The position numbers and the translations under genes were made by a program. A DNA stretch of 64,000 bases, from assembly GCF_003202285.1 (NCBI RefSeq), contig NZ_MASW01000002.1, positions 682,001 to 746,000 of the forward strand, read 5' to 3'. Source of the stretch: Prauserella muralis. Lineage in GTDB: Bacteria; Actinomycetota; Actinomycetes; Mycobacteriales; Pseudonocardiaceae. Below are positions 14,833 through 22,983 of this stretch, one piece after another. Under the pieces are notes generated by a model that did not search any database, was not told the DNA's origin, and worked only from the letters and a program-made list of their open reading frames with translations. How positions within the stretch are numbered: position 1 is the stretch's first letter; each line of letters opens with the position of its first letter.

Positions 14833-15591
14833 ATGGACCGATCGAGTGGCGTCCCTGCCTTCCGGCAGGTGGCCGCAGACCTCCGCGAACGGATCGTCGC
14901 GGGCGAATACGAGCCAGGAGCGCGCCTGCCCAGCGAGCGTGAGCTCGTCGACAACTACGGCGTCTCGCGCCCCACGATCCGCGACGCGATCGACCTCCTG
15001 CGCGCCGAGGGCCGCGTTGACGCCGTCCGTGGCGTCGGTGTGTTCGTCCGGCCGCCTACGCAGATCGAGCGGCTCGCGCGGTCCCGGCTGTCGCGAGCTG
15101 CGCGCGCCGAGAACAAGGGCGCGTTCATGGCCGATGCCGCGGCGAAGGGGTTCACTCCCTCGTCGTCGGTGAAGATCCGGTTTGAGCCGGCTGACGAGCG
15201 CGTCGCCGGGCTGCTCGGCATCGAGCCGGGCACCGAGGTGACCGTGAGGGATCGGGTGATGCGAGCCAACGGGCTCGTGGTGCAACTCGCGGTGTCGCGC
15301 CTGCCCAGGGAGCTGACGCGCGGCACCGTGATCGAGGAGGTAGACACCGGGCCCGGCGGCGCCTACGCCCGGCTCGAGGAGGCCGGTCACGCCATCGGGC
15401 ACTACGTCGAAGACGTCGGCTCGCGGATGCCCTCCCCGGAGGAGGCGTCCACGCTGCAGCTGGCCGAGGGCGTGCCCGTCATCACGGTGACCCGGATCGC
15501 CTACCGCCAGGACGGGCTGCCGCTGGAGATGAACGACATGACGCTGCCCGCGGACCGCTACCGGCTCACCTACGAGTGGGCAGCGGAGTAG
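14833..15591 (+). CDS. GntR-family regulator, HutC/UTRA type
   Basis: About 252 residues. Residues 5-75 are the winged HTH (RQVAADLRERIVAGEYEPG, then LPSERELVDNYGVSRPTIRD) and 95-245 the UTRA ligand domain, with the typical ending TRIAYRQDGLPLEMNDM. ATG 14833 starts four bases after an AGCAGG; GTG 14815 is upstream. Proteins of this kind control transfer or lysogeny functions in actinobacterial integrative elements and can also sense metabolites. Its own operator probably lies at 14748-14805. Confidence 0.85.
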   Translation: MDRSSGVPAFRQVAADLRERIVAGEYEPGARLPSERELVDNYGVSRPTIRDAIDLLRAEGRVDAVRGVGVFVRPPTQIERLARSRLSRAARAENKGAFMADAAAKGFTPSSSVKIRFEPADERVAGLLGIEPGTEVTVRDRVMRANGLVVQLAVSRLPRELTRGTVIEEVDTGPGGAYARLEEAGHAIGHYVEDVGSRMPSPEEASTLQLAEGVPVITVTRIAYRQDGLPLEMNDMTLPADRYRLTYEWAAE

Positions 15592-15597
15592 AACAAG

Positions 15598-15636
15598 CAG
15601 AGGGCCCCAGCACGCACGCCGTGCTGGGGCCCTCTG
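15598..15636. terminator. Bidirectional terminator between convergent genes
   Basis: A perfect 17-bp stem (15598-15614 with 15620-15636) and a 5-nt loop lies between the GntR gene and the leftward membrane-protein gene, with arms CAGAGGGCCCC... and ...GGGGCCCTCTG. It serves both directions. Confidence 0.85.
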
Positions 15637-15664
15637 TCGGGCATCGCGACCGTAGCGAACGCCG

Positions 15665-16087
15665 CTACGGCCCGTTCTCCTCCAGTTCCTTGATCGCGTC
15701 GCCGATCTGTTCCAGGCACCAATCGCTCATGCCCTCCTCTACGAGGACGTCCGGGTCGACGCACTCCTGTTGGTAGCGCAGCTCCTCGTCGAGCTCGTTG
15801 ACCGCGGCCTGCTGCACCAGGACCGTGATCACGATGCCGGCGATGCACACCACGACGCCGATGATGGCGAGCACCTTCTTGGTGCCGAACAGGGCGATGA
15901 TCCCGAGCACGAGGCCGACGCCCGCGGCGATCGCGGTGATGTTGTTGAAAATGATGATCGGCGAGCCGACGACGCCGACGATGCCGCAGATGAGCGCGGC
16001 CCAGGCGAGCCCGCCGAATCGGGGGGCCTTGGTCGGCTGTTCGGGTGGCGCGGTGTGCGAGTGAGGGCTCGGTTGGGGGTCGGTCAT
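15665..16087 (-). CDS. Two-helix membrane protein, DUF4190-like
   Basis: A 140-residue protein: a Pro-rich cytoplasmic N terminus (about 1-25), two transmembrane helices (LAWAALICGIVGVVGSPIII and a Gly-rich VLGIIALFG...VVVCIAGIVITVLV region), and an acidic C-terminal tail with Cys (QQECVDPDVLVEEG). It resembles DUF4190 proteins. In a prophage accessory region such a protein may act in immunity against other phages, but no evidence beyond topology is present. Leftward, last gene of a short set starting near 17427. Confidence 0.65.
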   Translation of the reverse strand: MTDPQPSPHSHTAPPEQPTKAPRFGGLAWAALICGIVGVVGSPIIIFNNITAIAAGVGLVLGIIALFGTKKVLAIIGVVVCIAGIVITVLVQQAAVNELDEELRYQQECVDPDVLVEEGMSDWCLEQIGDAIKELEENGP

Positions 16088-16165
16088 GGCGGTCCTCTCT
16101 GTCTGTGGTCGGTTCGTGCGGGCCGCGAGATGTGTTGCGGTCCGTTCAGGGTTGAGGCCAGGTCG

Positions 16166-16351
16166 TTACATGGCGCGGTCGGTCGGGTCGCCGTGGTCGC
16201 GTGGCGGCTTGGCCAGCTCGTCGAGCGCGCGCTGCCACCAGTAGCCGACGACCACCGTCGGCACGATCACGAGCATCACGGCTTCGACAGCGACCCGGAG
16301 CACGCCGTCGGCGACGCGGACGGGCACGCTGTCGCTCTCGCGCTCAGCCAT
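16166..16351 (-). CDS. Small single-pass membrane protein
   Basis: A 61-residue protein, ATG 16351, overlapping the end of the metalloprotease gene by 8 nt. One transmembrane helix (VEAVMLVIVPTVVVGYWWQ) follows an acidic N terminus, and the C terminus is charged. The overlap indicates coupled translation with the protease, so it may act as its partner, regulator or anchor. Confidence 0.55.
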   Translation of the reverse strand: MAERESDSVPVRVADGVLRVAVEAVMLVIVPTVVVGYWWQRALDELAKPPRDHGDPTDRAM

Positions 16352-16862
16352 CGGTGCTCCGGAACCGGATGAGTTCGCGGGCGTCGGCGAGATCCTGCAT
16401 GGTGCAGCCGAACGCCACGGTGCGAGCGTCGTCGCGGTATGGCGTGTAGGCGGACCCGAGGAGCCACGAGCCACAGTCGGCGACGATCTCCAGCCGCGCA
16501 CCGTAGTGCTCGTATGCGCCCCACCCGCCATGCATCCGGCCCTGCTGCAGGTGCATCCATTCGTGCCGGATGACATCGCCGAGGTAGCGGCAGGGCACGT
16601 CGCGGCTGACGAGCACGGTGAGAGTGTCCATCCAGGCGACCCCTGCGTTGCCCTCCAGCTCGGCGCTGTCGGCCAGTGACCAGGCGGCGGGATCCTCGCC
16701 GAGCTCGCCGAGAGTGCCGTGCCACTCGGCCTGCCAATCGCAGCCTTGCAGGGCTGCGGCTGGCGCGTGGGGTTCCGGTGCTGCCGGGCGCGGTATCAGG
16801 AGCGCACCGAGCGCGGCGAGGAAGGTGACAACGATGAACCCGGAGACGCCGAGCTTGGTCAC
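16344..16862 (-). CDS. Membrane-anchored gluzincin-type metalloprotease-like protein
   Basis: A 172-residue GTG-start protein with an N-terminal hydrophobic helix (VSGFIVVTFLAALGALLIP, signal or anchor), then an extracytoplasmic domain containing H100-E-W-M-H104 with Glu125 in RLEIVADC, the HExxH plus downstream Glu pattern of a minimal zinc protease. Cys 41, 91, 130 and about 156 could form two disulfides outside the cell. Prophage-borne proteases of this size are unusual; roles in wall or receptor processing or superinfection exclusion are possible. Starts overlap neighbouring genes, so it is part of an operon. Confidence 0.65.
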   Translation of the reverse strand: MTKLGVSGFIVVTFLAALGALLIPRPAAPEPHAPAAALQGCDWQAEWHGTLGELGEDPAAWSLADSAELEGNAGVAWMDTLTVLVSRDVPCRYLGDVIRHEWMHLQQGRMHGGWGAYEHYGARLEIVADCGSWLLGSAYTPYRDDARTVAFGCTMQDLADARELIRFRSTDG

Positions 16863-17095
16863 AGATTCACCGCCTCGTCATGCTGCTGCTCGGTGGTGAG
16901 CCCGAACTGTCCGCGTGTGGTCGCATGGAGCCACGCCAGCGCGGCCTCCATCCCACGGGCGTAGCCGGCGTCGTCGGGCTGCTGCCACATGGCGTGCAGC
17001 TCGGCGTGTTCCTCGCGGGCGTCGATGAGCATCTGCTGGAAGCGGGCGAGGCCCTCGCGCAGCTGGGTGTCCGGCGCGGTGTGCGTGGCGGTCAT
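16859..17095 (-). CDS. Small helical phage protein
   Basis: A 78-residue protein from ATG 17095, overlapping the protease start by 4 nt and the upstream gene's stop. It is nearly all helix (LREGLARFQQMLIDAREEHA, then GMEAALAWLHATTRG) with no membrane segment. Many actinophages carry such a small helical protein near an end; no function is recognised. Confidence 0.5.
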   Translation of the reverse strand: MTATHTAPDTQLREGLARFQQMLIDAREEHAELHAMWQQPDDAGYARGMEAALAWLHATTRGQFGLTTEQQHDEAVNL

Positions 17096-17427
17096 CGTGC
17101 GTGCCTCGCCTTCGCTCGCGCCCGGGTAGGGCGGCCAGTGACTTGGCGCCGCCGCACGGCGTCGAGCGTCAGCACGACAGTGACGAGGACGGCGGCGAGG
17201 AGCACGGGTCCGGCGGCGGGATCTTGTGCCGTGGCGGCTCGGTTGCCGACGGCGGCGAGAACGTACGTGGCGAACACCACGTAGACCGGCCACGCAACGA
17301 CGCGCCGAAAGGTCTGCCGCCATGAGCGATCGAGCCGGCGATGGCGCCCGCGGTGACGGCGCCAAAGTGGACCGTTAATGGACCATTGGGTCTTGGTCGT
17401 CCTCGGTGGTGTGCGGCGTGACCGCAC
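17092..17427 (-). CDS. Two-helix membrane protein next to the attachment site
   Basis: Up to 111 residues. Only GTG 17427 is available as a standard start before the first helix, and it falls inside an inverted repeat near the tRNA, so the true 5' end is uncertain or the N terminus could have been created by integration. A very basic N terminus is followed by two hydrophobic helices (VAWPVYVVFATYVLAAVG and VLLAAVLVTVVLTLDAV). It is the first gene of the leftward set. Confidence 0.45.
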   Translation of the reverse strand: MRSRRTPPRTTKTQWSINGPLWRRHRGRHRRLDRSWRQTFRRVVAWPVYVVFATYVLAAVGNRAATAQDPAAGPVLLAAVLVTVVLTLDAVRRRQVTGRPTRARAKARHAR

Positions 17428-17432
17428 ACCAC
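17406..17432 (-). terminator. Hairpin downstream of tRNA-Arg
   Basis: GTGGTGTGCGG (17406-17416) pairs perfectly with CCGCACACCAC (17422-17432) around 5 nt, starting 12 nt after the tRNA 3' end on the minus strand. It may end the tRNA transcript and lies at the predicted prophage boundary. Confidence 0.6.
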
Positions 17433-17443
17433 CAGCAGGTTTG

Positions 17444-17517
17444 TGCCCCCGGCAGGACTCGAACCTGCGACCTAGAGATTAGAAGGCTCTTGCTCTATCC
17501 AGCTGAGCTACGAGGGC
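17444..17517 (-). tRNA. tRNA-Arg (anticodon UCU)
   Basis: Read on the minus strand, acceptor GCCCTCG pairs with CGGGGGC, followed by a standard D arm (GCTC...GAGC), anticodon loop CTTCTAA with anticodon TCT, and T arm GCAGG TTCGAGT CCTGC. The last anticodon-stem pair is C-T mismatched as read. CCA is not encoded. It reads AGA codons, rare in this genome. Its 3' end abuts the prophage, so it is probably the attachment site. Confidence 0.9.
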
Positions 17518-17627
17518 CCAGTGCTGGCCCGGCAGGACCACGCGCTACGTAACCCCAGCTTAGCCAGCACTACAGACCTGATCGTTCGAGCCCGGCCAAT
17601 CGTTTCATCCCTCACCCGGCCCGGTGA

Positions 17628-17666
17628 CCGTGGGTGCGCTGCCGGTCGAGGACAGCGCACCCACGG
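17628..17666. terminator. Long hairpin between tRNA-Arg and the I36 gene
   Basis: A perfect 14-bp stem (CCGTGGGTGCGCTG, 17628-17641; partner 17653-17666) with an 11-nt loop. It lies in the 285-bp stretch 17518-17802, which has no gene; also there is a 9-bp inverted repeat AGTGCTGGC/GCCAGCACT (17520 and 17562). It could terminate the leftward inhibitor transcript. Confidence 0.6.
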
Positions 17667-17802
17667 CGGGGCCGTGGTCGGGGTCACGGCACCCGCTCAG
17701 CACGCCGGTGCGGCCACGCGTTCCCCAGCCGTGAGCGTTGCCGGCGTGCCGAGTTTCCCCGCGCCAGGCGAGCGCGGTTTGTCTGATGAAAGCGCCTCGG
17801 CC

Positions 17803-18210
17803 TCAGTTCCAGATCTGGATGGCCCTCACGACATACGGCGCCTGTGGCACGAAGGTGCCCGGCCCCGGGAATGTGCTGAAATCGCCCTCGGTCGCGCATT
17901 CGGCGTCCTGGTAAACGGTCACGTGCCGGTCGATGCGATGGGCGAACGAACGGGCCTCCACGCCACCCGGAAGCGGGACGCACTCGTCGGGGTTGGTGTT
18001 GCGCAGGTCCATCCTTGTGATCTGCCCTTGGTAGGACTCGCCTGGCCAGACGCAGAACTCGCCCTGCTGGCAGGCGAACTCGGGCGGGACGGGCCGGGGC
18101 GGCTCCCCGGACGCGGCGTGTGCCGTGCCCGCGGCGCACGCCAGCCCTGTGGTCGCCAGCGCCAGCGCGCGGAACAGGCGGGAGCGCAGGGTGAGAATGT
18201 GGCGAGACAT
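17803..18210 (-). CDS. Secreted peptidase inhibitor family I36-like protein
   Basis: A 135-residue protein with a signal peptide (MSRHILTLRSRLFRALALAT, cleaved after AHA near 33). The mature part holds CQQGEFCVWPGESYQGQ, ending in a second pair of Cys, the beta/gamma-crystallin-like pattern of I36 metalloprotease inhibitors such as SMPI of Streptomyces. It would act outside the cell, possibly protecting against the cell's own or other proteases. It is monocistronic; the following 173 bp (18211-18383) contain no gene. Confidence 0.75.
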   Translation of the reverse strand: MSRHILTLRSRLFRALALATTGLACAAGTAHAASGEPPRPVPPEFACQQGEFCVWPGESYQGQITRMDLRNTNPDECVPLPGGVEARSFAHRIDRHVTVYQDAECATEGDFSTFPGPGTFVPQAPYVVRAIQIWN

Positions 18211-18383
18211 GATTCCCCCTCAATGAAATCGCGTGAGCTGTTCGCCGTGGAATGTGCTGACTCCACGATCTCGGGGCGGGGCGACAATGTCAGCGTGGAA
18301 TGTGTGGATCTGTGGACAACCGCGGTGAGACCGTCAGTTGTCCACACGATGGCCGATCCGGTTGCGAAAAGGTGTCCTGACCG

Positions 18384-19466
18384 TTATGTGGGCGCCTGGC
18401 CGCTCGATGCGCGCACCACCAGTTCCACCGGAAGGGTGACCGGTGGAGGTGGTTTCCGGCCCGCCAGCAGCTCCCGTGCGAGTTCACCGGCGAGCCTGCC
18501 CTTGCGAACGAGATCCTGGCGGACGGTGGTCAGCGCGGGCTCGGCCCACCCCGCGGGCGGGGTGTCGTCGAAGCCCACCACGGACAACTCGTCCGGCACC
18601 CGCAGGCCGTGCCGCCTCGCCGCCGCGAGCGCGCCCAGCGCCAGTTCGTCGGACATGCACAGCAGGGCGGTCGGCCGGGGGTCGGTGTCCAGCAACGCCT
18701 CCGCCGCCTGCATCGCCTGCTCCCGCGAGGTGCCGGAGGTCTCCCACACGGGGACGCTCGTGGCAGGCACCCCCGCCTCGGCGAGAGTGTCCACGTAACC
18801 GGCCAGCCGCTCCCGGTTGTCGCGGAACCGGCTGCCCATCGCCTCTTCCGTCGTCATGGGGCCACCCCTCGGCTCCGAAAGGCACTGTGCCGACAGCACA
18901 CCGAAGCGCCGATGCCCCAACTCCAGCAGGTGCCGCGCGGCGGCAACCGCCCCGCCGCGGTCGTCGGTGGCGACCCTGGCCGAGCCCGGCACCACGGGCT
19001 GGTCGATCACCACGAGCGGCATCCCGCGGTCGCGCACGGCCCGCAACGCGGGTGCTCCGTCGGCCAATGAGTACGCCACCGCGAGATCGGCCTGCGCGGC
19101 CAGCACCCGCTCGGCCTTCGGGCCGCCGTCGTCGCCGCCGGGCAGCAGGAGCAGGGCATGACCCTCGGGGTCCATCTCGGCCGACATCGCGTCGAGCGTG
19201 ATGGACAGCGCCGGGTCGGAGAACGCGGCGGACAGTCCCGTGTCCAGCATCACGGCGATCGCGCCTGCGCGCTGAGTGGCGAGGCTGCGGGCCACCGGAT
19301 TCGGGCCCGGGTAGCCGAGCCGTTTCGCCGCGCGCAACACCTCGCGGCGCAGCTCGGCCGACAGCTGGTCGGGCCGGTTGTAGGCGTTGGACACGGTGGC
19401 GCGGGACACGCCGACGGCGTCGGCGACGTCGTCAAGGGTCGGTTGCCTGCGCCGCGTCCTGCTCAT
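18384..19466 (-). CDS. LacI-family transcriptional regulator
   Basis: A 360-residue protein of standard length. Residues 10-32 are the LacI HTH (TLDDVADAVGVSRATVSNAY) with hinge SLATQRAGAIAV near 65; residues 70-350 are the periplasmic-binding-like sensor (SDELALGALAAARRHGLRVP and VVGFDDTPPAGW motifs). It is divergent from an MFS transporter, with a perfect palindrome between them, so it probably represses the transporter and itself until a sugar-like ligand binds. Confidence 0.92.
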   Translation of the reverse strand: MSRTRRRQPTLDDVADAVGVSRATVSNAYNRPDQLSAELRREVLRAAKRLGYPGPNPVARSLATQRAGAIAVMLDTGLSAAFSDPALSITLDAMSAEMDPEGHALLLLPGGDDGGPKAERVLAAQADLAVAYSLADGAPALRAVRDRGMPLVVIDQPVVPGSARVATDDRGGAVAAARHLLELGHRRFGVLSAQCLSEPRGGPMTTEEAMGSRFRDNRERLAGYVDTLAEAGVPATSVPVWETSGTSREQAMQAAEALLDTDPRPTALLCMSDELALGALAAARRHGLRVPDELSVVGFDDTPPAGWAEPALTTVRQDLVRKGRLAGELARELLAGRKPPPPVTLPVELVVRASSGQAPT

Positions 19467-19502
19467 CCGCGCAGTCTAGGCGCCGGATAACCCCTTGCCT
19501 CA

Positions 19503-19518
19503 TCTTAAGCGCTTAAGA
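19503..19518. promoter_or_regulatory. LacI-type operator
   Basis: TCTTAAGCGCTTAAGA is a perfect 16-bp palindrome with the central CG expected of LacI/GalR operators, in the 90-bp region between the divergent regulator and transporter genes. Confidence 0.8.
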
Positions 19519-19556
19519 CATGCTGAGCACACGGTTTCCACCATCAAGGGGGACAT

Positions 19557-20753
19557 GTGAAGCAGCGGCTTTCGGTGATCATGATCTTCGCGCTCAACGG
19601 CGCCACCCTCGGCTCCTGGGCGCCGCGGACCCCGGCGCTGAGCGACCAGGTCGGCATCGGGCCAGGCCCGTTCGGCCTCGCTCTGCTCGGGGCGAGCGTC
19701 GGCATGCTCGCCGCCGCCGTCGTCTCGGGCCGCGTCGTCGAACGTTTCGGTGCCCGCGCTGTGGTCGGCGGCTCGGCGCTGGCCGTGTGCGCGATCCTGC
19801 CGCTCATCGGTGCCGCGCAGTCGCTGTCGTGGCTGGCCGCCGCGCTCTTCGCGCTGGGCGTGTCCGCGGGAGTCCTCGACGTCGCGATGAACATCGCGGG
19901 CGTCGCGGTGGAACGCAGTGAGCGCAAGCCGATCATGCCGCTGTTCCACGCGGGCTTCAGCTTCGGCGCGCTCGCCGGCTCGGGTGCGGCCGCCCTCGCT
20001 GCCGCACACGAATGGTCGCCGGCGCAGCACCTCGGCGTCGCGGCGCTCGCGGGCGTCGTGACGCTCGTCGCCGTGGTTCGCAGCCTGCCGGGCGTCGCCC
20101 CGGCGACCGGCCACGCGGCCGGGAACACCGACGGCCGCGTCGGCGCGCTCCTGCGGCGCCCCGCGCTGTGGCTGCTCGCCGCCATCGCGCTGTGCTCGGC
20201 CATCGCCGAGGGCGCGAGCTCCGACTGGTCGGCGCTGCTGCTGGCGACCGAACAGGGAGCGAGCGAGGGCGCGGCCGCCCTCGCCTACGCCGGGTTCTCG
20301 CTGGCGATGGCGCTGGCCAGGCTCGCGGGGTCGTGGACACAGGCCCGGTTCGGCCACACGGCCGTGCTCGTCACCGGTGCCGGATGCGCTGGTGCCGGGC
20401 TGGTGACCTCCGCCATCGCGGGCGTTCCCGCCGTCAGCTACGCCGGTTTCGTGCTCGCGGGCGCGGGGCTGGCGACGTGCTTTCCCGTCGCGCTGGGCCT
20501 GGCCGGGGAAGCGGGCAAGCGCCCGGACGACAGCGGTGGCGAACGGGAGGTGGCCTTCGTCACCGCGATCGCCTACACCGGCTTCCTCGCGGGGCCTCCG
20601 ATGATCGGCGGCATCGCGCACCTGACGTCGCTGTCGGCGTCGTTCGTCGTGGTGGGGTTCATCGCGGCGGCCATCGCCCCTGCCGCGATCGCCGCGGGAC
20701 GGGCGGTGGCGCGGGAGCGGGCGAGCCGGACGGCAGGCCGCGCGGTCCGCTGA
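19557..20753 (+). CDS. MFS transporter, probable sugar or organic substrate
   Basis: A 398-residue protein with about 12 hydrophobic helices and the A-like motif VSGRVVERFGAR between helices 2 and 3. GTG 19557 follows AAGGGGGACAT. Sequence outline (NGATLGSWAPRTPAL at the start, LDVAMNIAGVAVER in helix 4) is like the fucose-permease/YbjJ type of exporter or permease. Controlled by the divergent LacI regulator, it probably moves the regulator's ligand across the cytoplasmic membrane. The substrate cannot be told. Confidence 0.88.
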   Translation: MKQRLSVIMIFALNGATLGSWAPRTPALSDQVGIGPGPFGLALLGASVGMLAAAVVSGRVVERFGARAVVGGSALAVCAILPLIGAAQSLSWLAAALFALGVSAGVLDVAMNIAGVAVERSERKPIMPLFHAGFSFGALAGSGAAALAAAHEWSPAQHLGVAALAGVVTLVAVVRSLPGVAPATGHAAGNTDGRVGALLRRPALWLLAAIALCSAIAEGASSDWSALLLATEQGASEGAAALAYAGFSLAMALARLAGSWTQARFGHTAVLVTGAGCAGAGLVTSAIAGVPAVSYAGFVLAGAGLATCFPVALGLAGEAGKRPDDSGGEREVAFVTAIAYTGFLAGPPMIGGIAHLTSLSASFVVVGFIAAAIAPAAIAAGRAVARERASRTAGRAVR

Positions 20754-20787
20754 CCACGCGGCCGCGCCACCGGCTTACCCTCGTAGC

Positions 20788-22806
20788 GTGTCCACCGAGG
20801 CCGGCCCCAGCACTGACGTCGTTTCCCGCCGCAAGGCGGCCCTCGGACCGTTGCTGGCGGTCGGCGTGCTGCTCGCCGCCGTGGTGGCGGTCGGTCTCGT
20901 CGCCGTCACCGGCGGCGTCGCCTACGCCGTCGCCGGGTTGACCGACCCCGGCGACGTGACCCGCTACGGCATCACCGTGGTGCGCGTCGGCGCCGACGCG
21001 GCGGCCGCCGTCTGCATCGGCTCGTTGCTGTTCGCCGCGTTCCTCGTGCCGCCACAGAAGTCCGGGACGCTGGCCGCCGACGGCTACGCCGCCCTGCGCA
21101 CGGCCGGGCACGCCGCCTGGGCGTGGTTCGGCTTCGCGATCGCCTCCGTGCTGTTCACCGCCGCCGACGGCGCGGGACGCCCGGTCACCGAGGTCATCCG
21201 GCCGGACGTGCTGCTGAGCTTCGTCGAGGCGATCGAGCAGCCCAAGGCCTGGCTGCTCACCGCGCTGATCGCCTGCGTGCTCACCCTGGGCTGCCGGGTC
21301 GTGCTGTCGTGGGGATGGACGACGGCGCTGTTCTTCGTCGCGCTGGGCGGCGTGCTGCCCATCGCCGCCACCGGTCACTCCGCCAGCGGCGGCGCCCACG
21401 ACCTGGCCACCAACAGCCTGCTGTACCACCTGCTCGGCGCGGCCGTGTGGGTCGGCGGGCTCATCGCCCTGCTCGCGCACGCCCGCCGCCGGGGCGAGCA
21501 CCTGACCCTCGCGGCGACGCGGTTCTCGCGGATCGCGCTGGTCTGCTGGATCGTCATGGCCGCCTCCGGCGTCATCAACGCACTCGTGCGCGTGGCGCCC
21601 GGCCAGCTGCTCAGCACCGACTACGGGCTGCTCGTGCTCGCCAAGGTCGTCGCGCTGGCGGTGCTCGGGGTGTTCGGGCACCAGCACCGCAGGCGCAGCA
21701 TCCGCGGCCTGGTGGAGGGCGCAGGGGGCGGCCAGCTCGTCCGGCTGGCCGCCGTCGAGGTGCTCATCATGTTCGTCACCATCGGCCTGGCCACGGCACT
21801 GGCCCGCACCCCGCCGCCGCAGGAGATCTATGCCCAGCCGTCCAACACCGAACTGCTGCTCGGTTACGTGCTGCACGGCGCTCCCACGCCGCTGCGGCTG
21901 CTGACCGACTGGCGGTTCGACCTGATCTACGGCACGGCGGCGATCGTGCTGGCCGTGCTGTACCTGGCCGGGGTACGGCGCCTGCGCGCCCGTGGGGACG
22001 CCTGGCCGGTCGGGCGCACCGTGGCCTGGCTCTCCGCCTGCGCCGTCCTGCTGATCGCCACGTCGTCCGGGATCGGCCGCTACGCGCCCGCGATGTTCAG
22101 CATGCACATGGTCAACCACATGTTGCTGGCCATGGTGGCGCCCGTGCTGTTCGTGCTCGGCGGTCCGGTGACGCTGGCGCTGAGGGCGTTGCCCGCCGCG
22201 GGCCGGAACGCTCCTGACGGGCCGCGCGAGTGGCTGCTGGCGTTCGTGCACTCCCCGGTGTCGCGGGCACTCACCCACCCGATCGTCGCGCTCTTCCTCT
22301 TCGTGGGCTCGTTCTACGGTCTGTACTACTCCGGGCTGTTCGACGCCGCGCTGAACTACCACTGGGCACACCTTGCGATGAACGCGCACTTCCTGCTCGT
22401 GGGTTACGTCTTCTACTGGCCGGTGATCGGGGTGGACCCGGCCCCGCGCAGGCTGCCGCCGCTGGGCAGGCTCGGTCTCGTCTTCGCCTCGATGCCGTTC
22501 CACGCGTTCTTCGGCGTGACGCTGATGAACATGCAGACCGTGATCGGCGAGTCGTTCTACCGCAGCCTCGACCTGCCGTGGGTGGGCGACCTGCTCACCG
22601 ACCAGCGGCTTGGCGGCGGCATCGCGTGGGCGTCGGGCGAGCTGCCGGTGCTGCTGGTGATGCTCGCGCTGCTGATGCAGTGGGCGAGGGCCGACGAGCG
22701 CGAGGCCCGCCGCCGCGACCGTCGCGAGGACGCCACCGGCGATGCGGACCTGGCCGCCTACAACGCCATGCTCAAGCGCCTTGCCGAGCACGGCGAACGC
22801 CGATAG
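20788..22806 (+). CDS. CopD - CtaG (Caa3_CtaG) fusion membrane protein
   Basis: A 672-residue polytopic protein. Residues about 20-340 are a copper resistance D domain (GHSASGGAHDLATNSLLYHLLGAAVWVGG: conserved His-rich helices) and about 345-635 a cytochrome c oxidase caa3 assembly domain (MFSMHMVNHMLLAMVAPVLF, NYHWAHLAMNAHFLLVGYVF; many paired His). It likely handles copper at the membrane for delivery to oxidase. This fusion is common in actinobacteria. GTG 20788 is 35 bp after the transporter, with no clear ribosome binding site, so a leaderless start is possible. Confidence 0.88.
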   Translation: MSTEAGPSTDVVSRRKAALGPLLAVGVLLAAVVAVGLVAVTGGVAYAVAGLTDPGDVTRYGITVVRVGADAAAAVCIGSLLFAAFLVPPQKSGTLAADGYAALRTAGHAAWAWFGFAIASVLFTAADGAGRPVTEVIRPDVLLSFVEAIEQPKAWLLTALIACVLTLGCRVVLSWGWTTALFFVALGGVLPIAATGHSASGGAHDLATNSLLYHLLGAAVWVGGLIALLAHARRRGEHLTLAATRFSRIALVCWIVMAASGVINALVRVAPGQLLSTDYGLLVLAKVVALAVLGVFGHQHRRRSIRGLVEGAGGGQLVRLAAVEVLIMFVTIGLATALARTPPPQEIYAQPSNTELLLGYVLHGAPTPLRLLTDWRFDLIYGTAAIVLAVLYLAGVRRLRARGDAWPVGRTVAWLSACAVLLIATSSGIGRYAPAMFSMHMVNHMLLAMVAPVLFVLGGPVTLALRALPAAGRNAPDGPREWLLAFVHSPVSRALTHPIVALFLFVGSFYGLYYSGLFDAALNYHWAHLAMNAHFLLVGYVFYWPVIGVDPAPRRLPPLGRLGLVFASMPFHAFFGVTLMNMQTVIGESFYRSLDLPWVGDLLTDQRLGGGIAWASGELPVLLVMLALLMQWARADEREARRRDRREDATGDADLAAYNAMLKRLAEHGERR

Positions 22807-22983
22807 CGCGCAGCCCCTACCAGCGACCACCGACAGTTTCCGGCCGTGGCCGGGGTGGTTGTGCACATCGGCGGTGGTTGTCCACAGATTACGGCGAGCG
22901 CTCCCACGGGTGCGCTGCGCCGGGCAGCCTGGAGCCGGACGAGGAACCGACGCGACGCAACTCACGGCGAAGGGTGATCGGGC

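Larger units (their letters stand above)
1..17443. mobile_element. Prophage, right-hand part (tail, lysis and lysogeny modules)
   Basis: The block runs in classic siphophage order: connectors, tail tube, tail assembly chaperones with a frameshift, tape measure, minor tail proteins, endolysin, holin, then small regulators. It ends flush with the 3' end of a tRNA-Arg gene (17444), a usual integration target. No integrase, capsid or terminase gene is visible, so the left end and the partner attachment site lie outside the window. The right boundary is inferred from the tRNA and from the change to chromosomal genes; no second att copy can be seen. Confidence 0.88.

Noticed and set aside
13342-17443. 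Phage integrase in the lysogeny region
   Set aside because: Every frame of adequate length was considered; none shows tyrosine or serine recombinase motifs.
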